From Empedobacter stercoris (GTDB lineage Bacteria; Bacteroidota; Bacteroidia; Flavobacteriales; Weeksellaceae): a stretch of 64,000 nucleotides of DNA. The notes under the pieces are model-generated. The model made no database searches and was not told where the DNA came from. It saw only the letters and a program-made list of their open reading frames with translations. The position numbers and the translations under genes are program-made. This document shows positions 1-8,626 of this stretch, piece by piece. The stretch's first letter is position 1. Every line of letters starts with the position of its first letter. The stretch covers positions 62,001 through 126,000 of the forward strand of contig NZ_JACXZC010000006.1 of the NCBI RefSeq assembly GCF_020281205.1. The letters are read 5' to 3'.

Positions 1-2
1 AT

Positions 3-2204
3 TTCGGAGCAGGAGGTGTTTCTGTTGCAATTGGTGAAATTGCACGCGGAATTAATGTTGACTTAGATTTAGTTCCATTAAAATATGCTGGATTAAACGG
101 AACAGAATTAGCGATTTCTGAATCTCAGGAACGTATGGCTGTTGCGGTAGAAGCAAAAGATGTAGACACATTTATTGCATTAGCAAAAGAAGAAAACCTT
201 GATGCGACTTGCGTTGCAGAGGTAACGGGAGATGATAAAATGACTTTAGTTTGGAAAGGAACTAAGATTGTTGAATTAGACCGTCAATTTTTAGATACAA
301 ACGGTGTTCGTAAACAAGCTAAAATAGAAGTTACGGACGAAGAATATACAAATCCTTTTGAGAATAAAGCATTCAGTAAAGAAGCTTTTATTGCTATGAT
401 GCAAGAGTTAAATCACGCATCGCAAAAAGGTATGGTAGAAATGTTTGACAATAATGTTGGACGTTCTACTATTTTGAATGCTTTTGGTGGAAAAACAATG
501 GATACACCAGAAGATGTTTCAGTACAAAAATTTCCGACAGATGGATTTACAAATGCAGTTTCAATTGCTTCATTTGGTTACAATCCGATTGTTTCTCGTT
601 GGTCAAATTATCACGGAGCCTATTTTGCGGTAATTGATTCGATGACGAAAATTGTTGCAGCAGGAGGAAATTACGCTGATATCCGTTTAACTTTTCAAGA
701 GTATTTTGAGAAATTACGTGACGAAGCTACGCGTTGGGGAAAACCATTTGCAGCTTTGTTAGGAACGATAGAAGCACAAAAACAATTTGGAATTCCTGCA
801 ATTGGAGGTAAAGATTCGATGTCTGGATCTTACCAAGATATTGATGTGCCACCAACATTGATTTCGTTTGCAGTAGCACCTTCTAAGGCTGAAAAAATTG
901 TACAAGGAACGTTAGCTGAAAAGAATTCTAAACTTTCAGTTTTTATTCCAACTTTAACAGCTGAATATTTAATTGACGAAGCAAATACCAAAGCTATTTT
1001 TGATTTTATCGGATCAATTAATGCTGATGTAAAATCAATGATGACGGTTAAATTTGGTGGTATCGCCGAAACTGTAGCGAATATGGCTTTTGGTAATGAA
1101 ATTGGATTTGAAATTAACACTGATTTAGATTTAGCAAAATATTATCCAGCATCAATTGTTATAGAACATTCAGAAGAATTAAACATTCCTGCTGAAATTG
1201 CTCAAAATTATCATGTTTTAGGTCAGACAAATGATTCAGCTTCATTCCAATTTAATGGAGAAGAAATTAACTTGAAAGAGTTGAAACAACAGTGGAAAGA
1301 AACATTCAATTCATTGTTTCCATATAAATCATCTTCTGAAACGCTTGTAGAAGAAAAAGATTTGAAAGCTGAACAAATTTGTTTTGCTTTCGCTGATCAT
1401 AAAGTAGAAAATCCGAAAGTTTTTATTCCAATTTTTCCAGGAACAAATTCAGAATATGATTCAGCAAAAGCGTTTCGTAGAGAAGGAGCGATTGTTTCGA
1501 CTTTACCTTTCCGTAATTTAACACAACAAGATGTTGAAGAATCGGTAGATGCTTTTGTGAAAGAAATTAATCAAGCCAATATTTTCTTTATACCAGGAGG
1601 TTTCTCAGCTGCTGATGAGCCAGACGGATCAGGGAAATTTATAGCAACGGTTTTACGTAATGAGAAAATAAAAAATGCAATTCACAATCTATTAGAGCGC
1701 GATGGATTGGTTTTAGGAATTTGTAATGGTTTTCAAGCATTGATAAAATCGGGATTATTGCCTTATGGTAAAATTCAAGATTTGGAAGAAAATACGCCAA
1801 CATTAACGTTTAACGAAATTGGTCGACATATCACACAATTGGCAAAAATTAGAGTAAATAAATCGCATTCACCTTGGTTAAAAGGAATGGAAGGTCAAGA
1901 ATATTGGATTCCGTTTTCACATGGAGAAGGTCGTTTTGTTGCCAATGAGGAGGAGTTAGAAAAGTTAATTGACAAAGGACAAATCGCTACTCAGTTTGTA
2001 GATTTAGAAGGAAAATTAGCTGGACAAATGCCTTATAATCCAAATGGATCTACGTTTGCGGTAGAAGGAATTGTATCGCCTTGTGGAAAAGTGTATGGAC
2101 GTATGGGACATCCAGAGCGTTACGAAGAAGGATTATTCAAAAATATTCCAGGAAATGGATACATGAATATCTTTAAAAATGCGGTAGCGTATTTTAAAGG
2201 ATAG
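3..2204 (+). CDS. purL: phosphoribosylformylglycinamidine synthase, 3' part (5' end outside window)
   Basis: Converts FGAR to FGAM with glutamine and ATP in de novo purine synthesis (cytosol). The frame is already open at base 3 and encodes the conserved FGAGG and ISESQERM segments, so the gene starts left of the window. An internal ATG at 135 is not the start. The C-terminal third is a fused class I glutamine amidotransferase: FPGTNSEYD, the nucleophile segment LGICNGF (Cys codon 1722-1724) and GHPERYE (His codon 2109-2111). This is therefore the long single-chain PurL (about 1,200 residues in the family), not the separate PurL/PurQ/PurS form. It heads the purine genes, 240 bases before purC. 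Confidence 0.96.
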   Translation, partial: FGAGGVSVAIGEIARGINVDLDLVPLKYAGLNGTELAISESQERMAVAVEAKDVDTFIALAKEENLDATCVAEVTGDDKMTLVWKGTKIVELDRQFLDTNGVRKQAKIEVTDEEYTNPFENKAFSKEAFIAMMQELNHASQKGMVEMFDNNVGRSTILNAFGGKTMDTPEDVSVQKFPTDGFTNAVSIASFGYNPIVSRWSNYHGAYFAVIDSMTKIVAAGGNYADIRLTFQEYFEKLRDEATRWGKPFAALLGTIEAQKQFGIPAIGGKDSMSGSYQDIDVPPTLISFAVAPSKAEKIVQGTLAEKNSKLSVFIPTLTAEYLIDEANTKAIFDFIGSINADVKSMMTVKFGGIAETVANMAFGNEIGFEINTDLDLAKYYPASIVIEHSEELNIPAEIAQNYHVLGQTNDSASFQFNGEEINLKELKQQWKETFNSLFPYKSSSETLVEEKDLKAEQICFAFADHKVENPKVFIPIFPGTNSEYDSAKAFRREGAIVSTLPFRNLTQQDVEESVDAFVKEINQANIFFIPGGFSAADEPDGSGKFIATVLRNEKIKNAIHNLLERDGLVLGICNGFQALIKSGLLPYGKIQDLEENTPTLTFNEIGRHITQLAKIRVNKSHSPWLKGMEGQEYWIPFSHGEGRFVANEEELEKLIDKGQIATQFVDLEGKLAGQMPYNPNGSTFAVEGIVSPCGKVYGRMGHPERYEEGLFKNIPGNGYMNIFKNAVAYFKG

Positions 2205-2444
2205 AATATAGATAGGAGATCTTAGAAATTAGATGAAGAATATCTAAATACTAATATCTAACATCTAATACTAAAAGAAAAAAACAAACAACAAACAAAT
2301 ATCAATTTCGATCCTGAACCAATCGAAATTATTCCGAAATTTAACCCTGAACAAGTTAAATTTCAAACAGACAAACAAACACGAAGTGGACTTTTTCATT
2401 TCAAACAAAACAAAAAAACAAAAACGTTTTAACAACAAACAACG
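2205..2444 (+). promoter_or_regulatory. purL-purC intergenic region with tandem hairpins
   Basis: Two adjacent perfect inverted repeats lie here. Hairpin 1 has 9-bp arms at 2304-2312 and 2322-2330 with loop CCTGAACCA. Hairpin 2 has 10-bp arms at 2336-2345 and 2355-2364 with loop CCTGAACAA. The stems differ in sequence while the loops match at 8 of 9 positions, which suggests a repeated RNA ligand site in the purC leader. Upstream, ATTAGATG (2228-2235) and CATCTAAT (2262-2269) form another weak inverted repeat. The strand is open without ATG from about 2262 to 2432, so a short translated remnant is the alternative. Confidence 0.5.
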
Positions 2445-3167
2445 ATGAGCTTAACAAAAAAAGACTTCATTTACGAAGGGAAAGCAAAACAAGTTTACTC
2501 AACAGAGGAAGCAGACAAAGTAATTGTTTATTACAAAGATGACGCAACAGCATTTAATGCTCAAAAGCGTGGAACTGTTGAGGATAAAGGCGAAATGAAT
2601 AACAAAATTTCGACTTTAATTTTCAACTATTTGATAGAGAAAGGAGTGAAAACTCACTTTATTGAGCAGTTGAATGATCGTGAGCAATTGGTAAAAAAAG
2701 TATCTATTATTCCAATTGAAATGGTTGTTCGCAACTATGTTGCTGGGTCTATGGCTCAACGTTTAGGATTAGAGGAAGGAGGAAAATCTCCTGTTACAAT
2801 CTTCGATATCTGTTACAAAAAAGATGAATTAGGAGATCCATTAATCAACGATCATCACGCGGTTTTATTAGGAGCTGCTACGTATGATGAGTTGAAAGAA
2901 ATGTACGCTCAAACTGATGTAATCAACGAAGCTTTGAAAGAATTATTCTTGAAAGCAGGATTAATTTTAGCAGATTTCAAAATCGAATTTGGTAAAGATG
3001 TTGATGGTAACATTATTTTAGCAGACGAAATTTCTCCTGATACATGTCGTTTGTGGGATGTAGAAACAGGTAAGAAATTAGACAAAGATCGTTTTCGTCG
3101 TGATTTAGGTGATGTTTCAGAAGCTTATCACGAAGTTTATAATCGTTTATTAGAAGTTTTAAAATAA
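2445..3167 (+). CDS. purC: phosphoribosylaminoimidazole-succinocarboxamide synthase (SAICAR synthetase)
   Basis: Ligates aspartate to CAIR using ATP, giving SAICAR. The 240-residue length is normal for bacterial PurC. The N-terminal YEGKAKQVY phosphate-binding segment, the central VVRNYVAGS motif and the C-terminal [12 protein letters not shown] signature are all present and in order. The start follows an A-rich leader with no Shine-Dalgarno sequence, as usual in this phylum. The gene lies 18 bases before purF, so the two are probably cotranscribed. The tandem hairpins at 2304-2364 sit in its presumed leader. Confidence 0.97.
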   Translation: MSLTKKDFIYEGKAKQVYSTEEADKVIVYYKDDATAFNAQKRGTVEDKGEMNNKISTLIFNYLIEKGVKTHFIEQLNDREQLVKKVSIIPIEMVVRNYVAGSMAQRLGLEEGGKSPVTIFDICYKKDELGDPLINDHHAVLLGAATYDELKEMYAQTDVINEALKELFLKAGLILADFKIEFGKDVDGNIILADEISPDTCRLWDVETGKKLDKDRFRRDLGDVSEAYHEVYNRLLEVLK

Positions 3168-3185
3168 TCATTTTTTTCATTCAAA

Positions 3186-4691
3186 ATGATTGATAAAAAA
3201 TTACATAAAAGCCAGTTGAAAGCTGAGTATTTAACAAATTTCTATGAACGAAATTTACTTAAAAAATATGCAGCTGATACGGTGGATAGCGTGAACGAAG
3301 AATGTGGTATTTTTGGCGTTTATTCTCCCAACAATATCAACACCTATTCTATCGCACAGTTTGGTTTATTCGCACTTCAGCACCGTGGACAAGAGGGGTG
3401 TGGAGTTTCTTTTTTGAAAGATGGAAATATCAAAACGGTTAAAAGATCAGGATTGGTGTTGGATGTTTTCAAGTTGATCGAAGCAGAAATTGATGATTAC
3501 CAAGGAAACGCAGCAATTGGACATACACGTTATACAACAGCTGGTGGTGGAAGTCGCCGTAATATTCAGCCACTGTACACATACAATATCTATGGAAAAC
3601 CTCACTTTTCGCTTGCTCACAACGGAAATTTAATTGAAGTTGATGAATTAAGAGCAGAGTTAGAAGCTGAAGGTCTACCATTTTTAGCCACTTCGGACAC
3701 TGAGGTTTTATTACGTTCTATCCAAAAATATTCGCATTTAGATCTTGTAGAAGCCATTCAGAAAGGAACAGAGAAAGTAAAAGGAGCTTATTCGGTTTTA
3801 TTATTAACGAATAATCAAATGGCAGCTTTCCGAGATCCTAACGGAATTCGACCATTGTGTTTAGGTAAATTAGATGATGCTTATATAGTTTGTTCTGAGA
3901 CATGTGCTTTAGATGCTGTTGGAGCTGAATTTATTCGTGATGTAGAACCTGGAGAATTGATTGTAATCAATGAAAAGGGATTGAAATCATATTCATTAAA
4001 GCAACCAAAACATCGTAATATTTGTGCATTTGAGTACATTTATTTCGCACGTCCTGACTCGAATATGGAAGGAAAAGAAATCTATGATTTACGTGTGGAA
4101 TCTGGGCGAAAATTATACGAACAATCTCCAATTGATGCAGATGTTGTGATTGGTGTTCCAGATTCTGGAATTCCCTCTGCGATTGGATATTCAGAAGCAT
4201 CGGGTATTCCTTACGAACCAATTTTGATTAAGAACCGTTATATGTCGCGTTCGTTTATCGTTCCTTCGCAAGAAATGCGTGAGCGAGTGGTCAACTTAAA
4301 ATTGAATCCAATTAAAGAAAAAATCAAAGGAAAACGTTTGGTTGTTTTAGATGATTCGATTGTACGTGGAACGACTTCAAAACTTTTAATCAAAATCTTA
4401 AAAGAAGCTGGAGCAAAAGAAATTCATTTCCGTTCTGCTTCGCCTCCAATTATTGCTCCTTGTTATTTAGGAATTGATATGCCTTCTAAAGCAGATTTAA
4501 TTTCGGGAAACAAATCAATTAAAGAGGTTGAAGAATATTTGAATGTAGATTCGTTGGATTTCTTAACAGTTGATAATCTAATTGATTTATTAGGAAGTAA
4601 AGAACATTGTTTTGGATGTTTTACAGAAAAATATCCGGTAAATTATACAAATGAAGAGTGTAAAGAGGTTAATCCTTTGCATATCGATTAA
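3186..4691 (+). CDS. purF: amidophosphoribosyltransferase (Fe-S type)
   Basis: Transfers glutamine amide nitrogen to PRPP, the committed step of purine synthesis. The N-terminal nucleophile is Cys40 in EECGIFG, so a propeptide of 39 residues would have to be removed, longer than the 11 residues of the Bacillus subtilis enzyme. The PRPP loop VVLDDSIVRGTT is at 386-397. Cysteines in NICAFEY, IAPCYLG and HCFGCF match the four ligands of a [4Fe-4S] cluster in Bacillus-type PurF. The 501-residue length is typical. The gene sits between purC and purM. Confidence 0.96.
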   Translation: MIDKKLHKSQLKAEYLTNFYERNLLKKYAADTVDSVNEECGIFGVYSPNNINTYSIAQFGLFALQHRGQEGCGVSFLKDGNIKTVKRSGLVLDVFKLIEAEIDDYQGNAAIGHTRYTTAGGGSRRNIQPLYTYNIYGKPHFSLAHNGNLIEVDELRAELEAEGLPFLATSDTEVLLRSIQKYSHLDLVEAIQKGTEKVKGAYSVLLLTNNQMAAFRDPNGIRPLCLGKLDDAYIVCSETCALDAVGAEFIRDVEPGELIVINEKGLKSYSLKQPKHRNICAFEYIYFARPDSNMEGKEIYDLRVESGRKLYEQSPIDADVVIGVPDSGIPSAIGYSEASGIPYEPILIKNRYMSRSFIVPSQEMRERVVNLKLNPIKEKIKGKRLVVLDDSIVRGTTSKLLIKILKEAGAKEIHFRSASPPIIAPCYLGIDMPSKADLISGNKSIKEVEEYLNVDSLDFLTVDNLIDLLGSKEHCFGCFTEKYPVNYTNEECKEVNPLHID

Positions 4692-4762
4692 TTATAATTG
4701 TAAAAAGTCAAAAATAAAATGTACTTAATACTTGTTACATTTTACACTAATACAGCAAAAAA
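4692..4762 (+). repeat. inverted repeat in the purF-purM gap
   Basis: AAAATGTA (4716-4723) and TACATTTT (4736-4743) form a perfect 8-bp inverted repeat with a 12-base loop. There is no T tract long enough for a strong terminator. It could be a leader hairpin or an operator; nothing else is evident in the gap. Confidence 0.3.
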
Positions 4763-5755
4763 ATGAGCAATACATATAAACAAGCCGGAGTAGATAAGGA
4801 AGAAGGTTATCAAACGGTATCGAAAATTAAAGATGCAGTTGCAGCAACACATAACGAAAATGTGTTAAACGGAATTGGAAGTTTTGGAGCTTTTTACCAA
4901 TTAGAAGGATATAAAAATCCTGTTTTGGTATCAGGAACTGATGGTGTAGGAACTAAACTACGTGTAGCTTTGGATTCTAAAGTTTACGATACAGTTGGTA
5001 TTGATTGTTTTGCCATGTGTGCAAATGATATTTTATGCCACGGAGCAAAACCATTATTTTTCTTAGATTATTTAGCTTGTGGAAAATTAGATTCTGATAT
5101 TGCAGCAGAAATTGTAGGTGGAATTGCACAAGCGTGTAAGGAAACAGGAACAGCATTAATTGGTGGAGAAACTGCAGAAATGCCAGGAATGTACCAGGTT
5201 GGTGATTATGATGTTGCAGGTTTTTGTGTTGGAGTAGTAGAGCGTGACGAAATTATTGATGGATCTAAAATAAAAGCTGGACAAGTAATTGTTGCGTTAC
5301 CATCAAGTGGTTTCCATTCAAACGGATTCTCATTAGTGCGTAGAATTTTCCCAGATTTTAACGAAGAATTTGAAGGTAAACCTTTATTCGAAACATTATT
5401 AGTTCCAACAAAATTATATCAAAACGATATTTTTAAAATCAAAGATGCAGGTATCGAAATGACTGGAATTGCTCACATTACAGGTGGTGGATTAATCGAG
5501 AATGTTCCTCGTATTATAAATGATGGATTGACTGCTGTAATAGAAAAGGCAAAAATCAACGTACCAACAGTGATGCAAGAATTAGCAAAACGCGGAAATA
5601 TTGCAGAAGACGAAATGTTTGGAACATTTAATATGGGTGTCGGAATGGTTGTCATCGTTGACCAATCTGATGCTGAAAAAGTAGTGAATATTATTGATGG
5701 AAGTGCTGTGATTGGAGAAATTCAGGCTGGTGCGGACAAAATTATATTGAAATAG
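4763..5755 (+). CDS. purM: phosphoribosylformylglycinamidine cyclo-ligase (AIR synthetase)
   Basis: Closes the imidazole ring of FGAM to AIR using ATP. The protein has 330 residues and starts with a KEEGYQ segment. The nucleotide-binding segments SGTDGVGTKL and CANDILCHGA, and the GGETAEMPG loop, are diagnostic of the PurM/PurL-like ATP-binding fold. HITGGGLIENVPR in the C-terminal half is also typical. A strong intrinsic terminator follows directly, closing the purL-C-F-M transcription block. Confidence 0.97.
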   Translation: MSNTYKQAGVDKEEGYQTVSKIKDAVAATHNENVLNGIGSFGAFYQLEGYKNPVLVSGTDGVGTKLRVALDSKVYDTVGIDCFAMCANDILCHGAKPLFFLDYLACGKLDSDIAAEIVGGIAQACKETGTALIGGETAEMPGMYQVGDYDVAGFCVGVVERDEIIDGSKIKAGQVIVALPSSGFHSNGFSLVRRIFPDFNEEFEGKPLFETLLVPTKLYQNDIFKIKDAGIEMTGIAHITGGGLIENVPRIINDGLTAVIEKAKINVPTVMQELAKRGNIAEDEMFGTFNMGVGMVVIVDQSDAEKVVNIIDGSAVIGEIQAGADKIILK

Positions 5756-5771
5756 TAGATTAAATAGTTTA

Positions 5772-5807
5772 AAAAGCCGGATAAGATTTTCTTATCCGGT
5801 TTTTTAT
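5772..5807 (+). terminator. intrinsic terminator after purM
   Basis: CCGGATAAGA (5777-5786) pairs perfectly with TCTTATCCGG (5790-5799) around a 3-base loop, and is followed by a run of T from 5800. An A run precedes the stem, so it may work in both directions against the convergent zinc-ribbon gene. Confidence 0.92.
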
Positions 5808-5832
5808 TTGCTTTAAAAATTAAAGGCAATAA

Positions 5833-6051
5833 TTATTTATTAAGAACATGAACGGGCATGTTTGTTAAACAAAATTTACATGTCACATTTTCTCTTGCTT
5901 TATGAACTGGAATTAACGGGATGAAGAAAAATGATAGGTAATTACGAAATTGTTTATGAACATATTGTCTTTGTTGTTGACAAATAGGACAATCAAATAG
6001 TCCTTCTTCTATTGTTTTTGATCGTTCGGTTACACCTGCTATAAATATCAT
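5833..6051 (-). CDS. small zinc-ribbon protein
   Basis: A 72-residue protein with two CxxC pairs, CPIC (residues 21-24) and CKFC (about 58-61). Together they can bind one zinc ion, separated by a hydrophobic stretch (SFFFIPLIPVHK). Similar short zinc-ribbon proteins are common in Flavobacteriia; their role is not known to me. It is convergent with purM and divergent from the helicase gene. A TAnnTTTG box lies 16 bases upstream of its ATG. Reality is supported by the paired cysteines, the promoter and the gap it fills. Confidence 0.75.
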   Translation of the reverse strand: MIFIAGVTERSKTIEEGLFDCPICQQQRQYVHKQFRNYLSFFFIPLIPVHKARENVTCKFCLTNMPVHVLNK

Positions 6052-6067
6052 ATTTTAATCGTTTGTT

Positions 6068-6075
6068 CAAAATTA
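6068..6075 (-). promoter_or_regulatory. -7 box (TAATTTTG) for the zinc-ribbon gene
   Basis: On the minus strand this reads TAATTTTG, an exact match to the Bacteroidota -7 consensus TAnnTTTG, 16 bases upstream of the ATG. I see no clear TTG at -33. Confidence 0.55.
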
Positions 6076-6104
6076 CGCAAATTAATAGTTCGTGCTAAAA
6101 TTCC

Positions 6105-6112
6105 TATCTTTG
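6105..6112 (+). promoter_or_regulatory. -7 box (TATCTTTG) for the helicase gene
   Basis: Exact TAnnTTTG match 37 bases upstream of the helicase ATG, facing away from the minus-strand box at 6068-6075. The two define a compact divergent promoter region. Confidence 0.6.
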
Positions 6113-6149
6113 CAATTCATACTAAAAATCCAAACTTACACATCATATT

Positions 6150-7829
6150 ATGCAACAATCAAAGGCTTTAGCAATTTTGAAATCTGGTCGAAATGTTTTT
6201 TTAACAGGTTCTGCTGGTGCCGGAAAAACATATGTGCTCAATCAGTATATAAAATACCTAAAACAACATGGTGTTCCTGTAGCTATTACAGCTTCTACCG
6301 GAATTGCCGCAACGCATATGAATGGTCAAACAATACACTCATGGGCAGGAATTGGGATAAAAGATTATGTTTCTGATCGGTATTTAGCTTCACTTCGTGA
6401 TAAAAAATATTTTCGCGATAAAATGGATAAAGTCAAAGTCTTGATTATTGATGAAATCTCGATGTTGCACCGAAACCAATTAGATGCTGTAGATTATGTG
6501 TTGAAGTTTTTTAAACAAAATGATGAACCTTTTGGAGGTGTTCAAGTCATATTTTCGGGAGATTTTTTCCAGTTACCACCAATTGGTGAAGAATGGGAGG
6601 AATCGAAAGATAAATTCTGTTTTATGTCCGATGCTTGGGTACAATCTAAAGTGCATATTTGTTATTTAACAGAGCAATATCGTCAGACGAATAATGCATT
6701 GAATGATATTTTGAATGAAATTCGTTCAGGGAATATCACCCAAAAAACAGTTGATTTATTAGAATCTCGAATCGAATATTTTCCAGATGAAATCGATTCT
6801 CAAACGCGTTTATATACGCATAATATGGATGTTGATCGAATTAATAAAGGTCAATTGATTAGTATCGATTCTTCTTCAAAAGTATTTGAAGCTAAAGTGG
6901 CAGGAAATCCTGCTTTAGTCGAAGTGTTGAAAAAATCAGTTTTAGCAGACGAAGTTTTAGAGCTTAAAATTGGTGCAAAAGTAATGTTTGTTCGTAATAA
7001 TTTTGAAGTTGGTTTTGTAAACGGAACACTTGGAAATGTATCCGGATATACAGAAAAAGATGAACCAATCATCAAAACATTGGATGGAGAATTTTATATA
7101 GCAAAGCCTGAAACATGGGCCATTGAAGACGAAAGTGGAAAAGCATTGGCTTCATTTACTCAGGTTCCGTTAAGATTAGCTTGGGCAATTACCATTCACA
7201 AATCGCAAGGAATGACATTAGATTCGGCTTTTATTGATTTATCAAAAGCTTTTGAGAAAGGTCAAGGATATGTGGCATTATCTCGTTTACGCGATCTAAA
7301 TTCGTTGATGTTGCACGGACTTAATCAAACAGCATTAGAAATTGACTCGTTAGCCATGAAGGCTGACAGACGTTTTCAGGTTTTATCGAATGAAATTGAT
7401 TCGTTTTTAGATGAAAAAGAATTACAAAATTCTTGGGCAGCTTTTATTCGATATTCAGGCGGAACATTAGATAAAAAGCAAATTGCAAAAAATATCGAAA
7501 AAAATAAGACCAAAGAAAAAGGTCAAAAGAAATCAACATACGAAATCACGTTAGAATATGTAAAAGAAGGTTTATCGTTAGATCAAATTGCTGAAAAAAG
7601 AGGTTTAACGTCATCCGCAATTGTTGATCATATTGGTAAAATAAAAGAAATCGAACCAGATTTGGATTACTCAAAATTCAAACCTTCTGACAAAATTTTA
7701 GATAAAGTTAGAATGGCGTACAGTGAAATCGAATTTGAAGAAAATAAAATTTTAAAACCTATTTATGACTATTACAATGGCGAAATAGGGTACGAAGATA
7801 TCAAGAAAGCATTACTTTTTATTGATTAA
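6150..7829 (+). CDS. Pif1-like/RecD2-like superfamily 1B DNA helicase with C-terminal HTH
   Basis: An ATP-dependent DNA helicase by motif. Walker A GSAGAGKT is at residues 20-27, Walker B LIIDEISML near 97, sensor-like GDFFQLPP near 139, and TEQYRQ further on. The C-terminal UvrD-like segment WAITIHKSQGMTLD and the arginine motif YVALSRLRDL follow. After about residue 440 there is a helix-turn-helix-type extension (LSLDQIAEKRGLTSSAIVDHI), as in Bacteroidota proteins annotated as AAA/Pif1 helicases with an HTH-40 domain. The 559-residue length fits that group. Its own promoter and the purM terminator separate it from the purine genes. A likely role is processing of unusual DNA structures; this is inference from the family. 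Confidence 0.88.
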   Translation: MQQSKALAILKSGRNVFLTGSAGAGKTYVLNQYIKYLKQHGVPVAITASTGIAATHMNGQTIHSWAGIGIKDYVSDRYLASLRDKKYFRDKMDKVKVLIIDEISMLHRNQLDAVDYVLKFFKQNDEPFGGVQVIFSGDFFQLPPIGEEWEESKDKFCFMSDAWVQSKVHICYLTEQYRQTNNALNDILNEIRSGNITQKTVDLLESRIEYFPDEIDSQTRLYTHNMDVDRINKGQLISIDSSSKVFEAKVAGNPALVEVLKKSVLADEVLELKIGAKVMFVRNNFEVGFVNGTLGNVSGYTEKDEPIIKTLDGEFYIAKPETWAIEDESGKALASFTQVPLRLAWAITIHKSQGMTLDSAFIDLSKAFEKGQGYVALSRLRDLNSLMLHGLNQTALEIDSLAMKADRRFQVLSNEIDSFLDEKELQNSWAAFIRYSGGTLDKKQIAKNIEKNKTKEKGQKKSTYEITLEYVKEGLSLDQIAEKRGLTSSAIVDHIGKIKEIEPDLDYSKFKPSDKILDKVRMAYSEIEFEENKILKPIYDYYNGEIGYEDIKKALLFID

Positions 7830-7838
7830 ATATGATGA

Positions 7839-7868
7839 TGTCAGTTTAAAAAGGATAAATAACTGACA
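7839..7868 (+). promoter_or_regulatory. TGTCAGTT-N14-AACTGACA palindrome upstream of slyD-like gene
   Basis: A perfect 8-bp inverted repeat, TGTCAGTT (7839-7846) and AACTGACA (7861-7868), 14-base spacer. The same half-site occurs upstream of cbpA and lon, the two other proteostasis genes in the window. It is probably an operator or activator site for a stress regulator. A TTGG follows at 7872-7875, but the TTTGA half seen at lon and cbpA is absent. Confidence 0.5.
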
Positions 7869-7896
7869 GAATTGGTCATATTACCCAAAGGAATAA

Positions 7897-7920
7897 TTAT
7901 TGCTAAATAGATAGCAATAA
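7897..7920 (+). promoter_or_regulatory. leader hairpin before the FKBP gene
   Basis: TTATTGCTA (7897-7905) and TAGCAATAA (7912-7920) form a perfect 9-bp stem around AATAGA, ending 45 bases before the preferred ATG at 7966. There is no T run after it, so it is not a terminator. It may be an mRNA leader structure. Confidence 0.35.
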
Positions 7921-7965
7921 AAAATGAACGCTTTTTGTATAGAAAGCATCCATAATTTTAAATTT

Positions 7966-8466
7966 ATGACAATAGAAAACAACCACGTAGTAGCTGTTAA
8001 CTACTCATTGCATACCATCGAAGCGAATGGTGAAAAAGTATTTGTAGAACAATCAAATGCAAAAGAACCTTTGGCTTTTTTAGTTGGAGCTGGGATGATG
8101 ATTCCAAAATTTGAAGAAGAATTAAAAGGATTATCAGCAGGTGATAAAAAATCTTTTGTAATTTCTCCAGAAGAAGGGTATGGACAAAGAGTAGAAGAAG
8201 CTGTTGCTCAGTTACCTTTAGATATGTTCAAAGAGTCTGGATTACCACCAGTTGGTGCTTTATTACCATTAACAGATGATGCAGGAAATCAATTCCGTGC
8301 AACTGTTACTGAAGTTACTGAAGAAGCAGTAATTGCAGATTTAAATCCTCCAATGGCAGGAAAGACTTTAGAATTTGAAGTAGAAATTTTAAACGTTCGT
8401 CCAGCAACAGAAGAAGAATTGTCTCATGGACATGCTCACGGAGTAGACGGATCAGCAACTCACTAA
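7966..8466 (+). CDS. slyD: FKBP-type peptidyl-prolyl isomerase, SlyD-like
   Basis: A cis-trans prolyl isomerase/chaperone acting in the cytosol. Residues ENNHVVAVNYSL and VGAGMMIPKFEEEL, then GDKKSF, PEEGYG and DLNPPMAGKTLEFEV, follow the SlyD pattern of an FKBP core with an inserted flap domain. A His-containing tail (SHGHAHG) recalls the metal-binding tail of SlyD. I chose ATG 7966 (166 residues) over the in-frame ATG 7924, because the 14 extra residues do not fit the family N-terminus and would start immediately after the leader hairpin. It is flanked by a stress-type palindrome upstream and a terminator downstream. Confidence 0.88.
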   Translation: MTIENNHVVAVNYSLHTIEANGEKVFVEQSNAKEPLAFLVGAGMMIPKFEEELKGLSAGDKKSFVISPEEGYGQRVEEAVAQLPLDMFKESGLPPVGALLPLTDDAGNQFRATVTEVTEEAVIADLNPPMAGKTLEFEVEILNVRPATEEELSHGHAHGVDGSATH

Positions 8467-8476
8467 AAAATATTTC

Positions 8477-8508
8477 AAAGGCTATTTCAATATGAAGTAG
8501 CCTTTTTT
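8477..8508 (+). terminator. intrinsic terminator after slyD-like gene
   Basis: AAAGGCTATTTCA pairs with TGAAGTAGCCTTT (one G-T pair) around a 3-base loop, followed by T residues to 8508. Confidence 0.85.
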
Positions 8509-8588
8509 ATATCTATTTGTATCGTAAATATCATTATAATATAGATTAAATTCAAGTTATATTTTACAGCTACCTTCAACTAAAATCT

Positions 8589-8596
8589 TATCTTTG
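8589..8596 (+). promoter_or_regulatory. -7 box (TATCTTTG) for purN; fixes its start
   Basis: Exact TAnnTTTG match. An in-frame TTG at 8594 lies inside this box and so cannot be the start; the ATG at 8627, 30 bases downstream, is preferred. Confidence 0.65.
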
Positions 8597-8626
8597 CAAA
8601 ACAAACAAGATTACTTACAAACAAAC

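Noticed and set aside
830-1120. Minus-strand open frame opposite purL
   Set aside because: Antisense shadow of a well-conserved gene; no family motif, no promoter.
3469-4221. Minus-strand frames opposite purF
   Set aside because: Overlap conserved PurF motifs; translations look like low-complexity shadows.
6092-6376. Second + frame at the start of the helicase gene
   Set aside because: Out-of-frame overlap with Walker A region; Cys/Trp-rich composition typical of a shadow.
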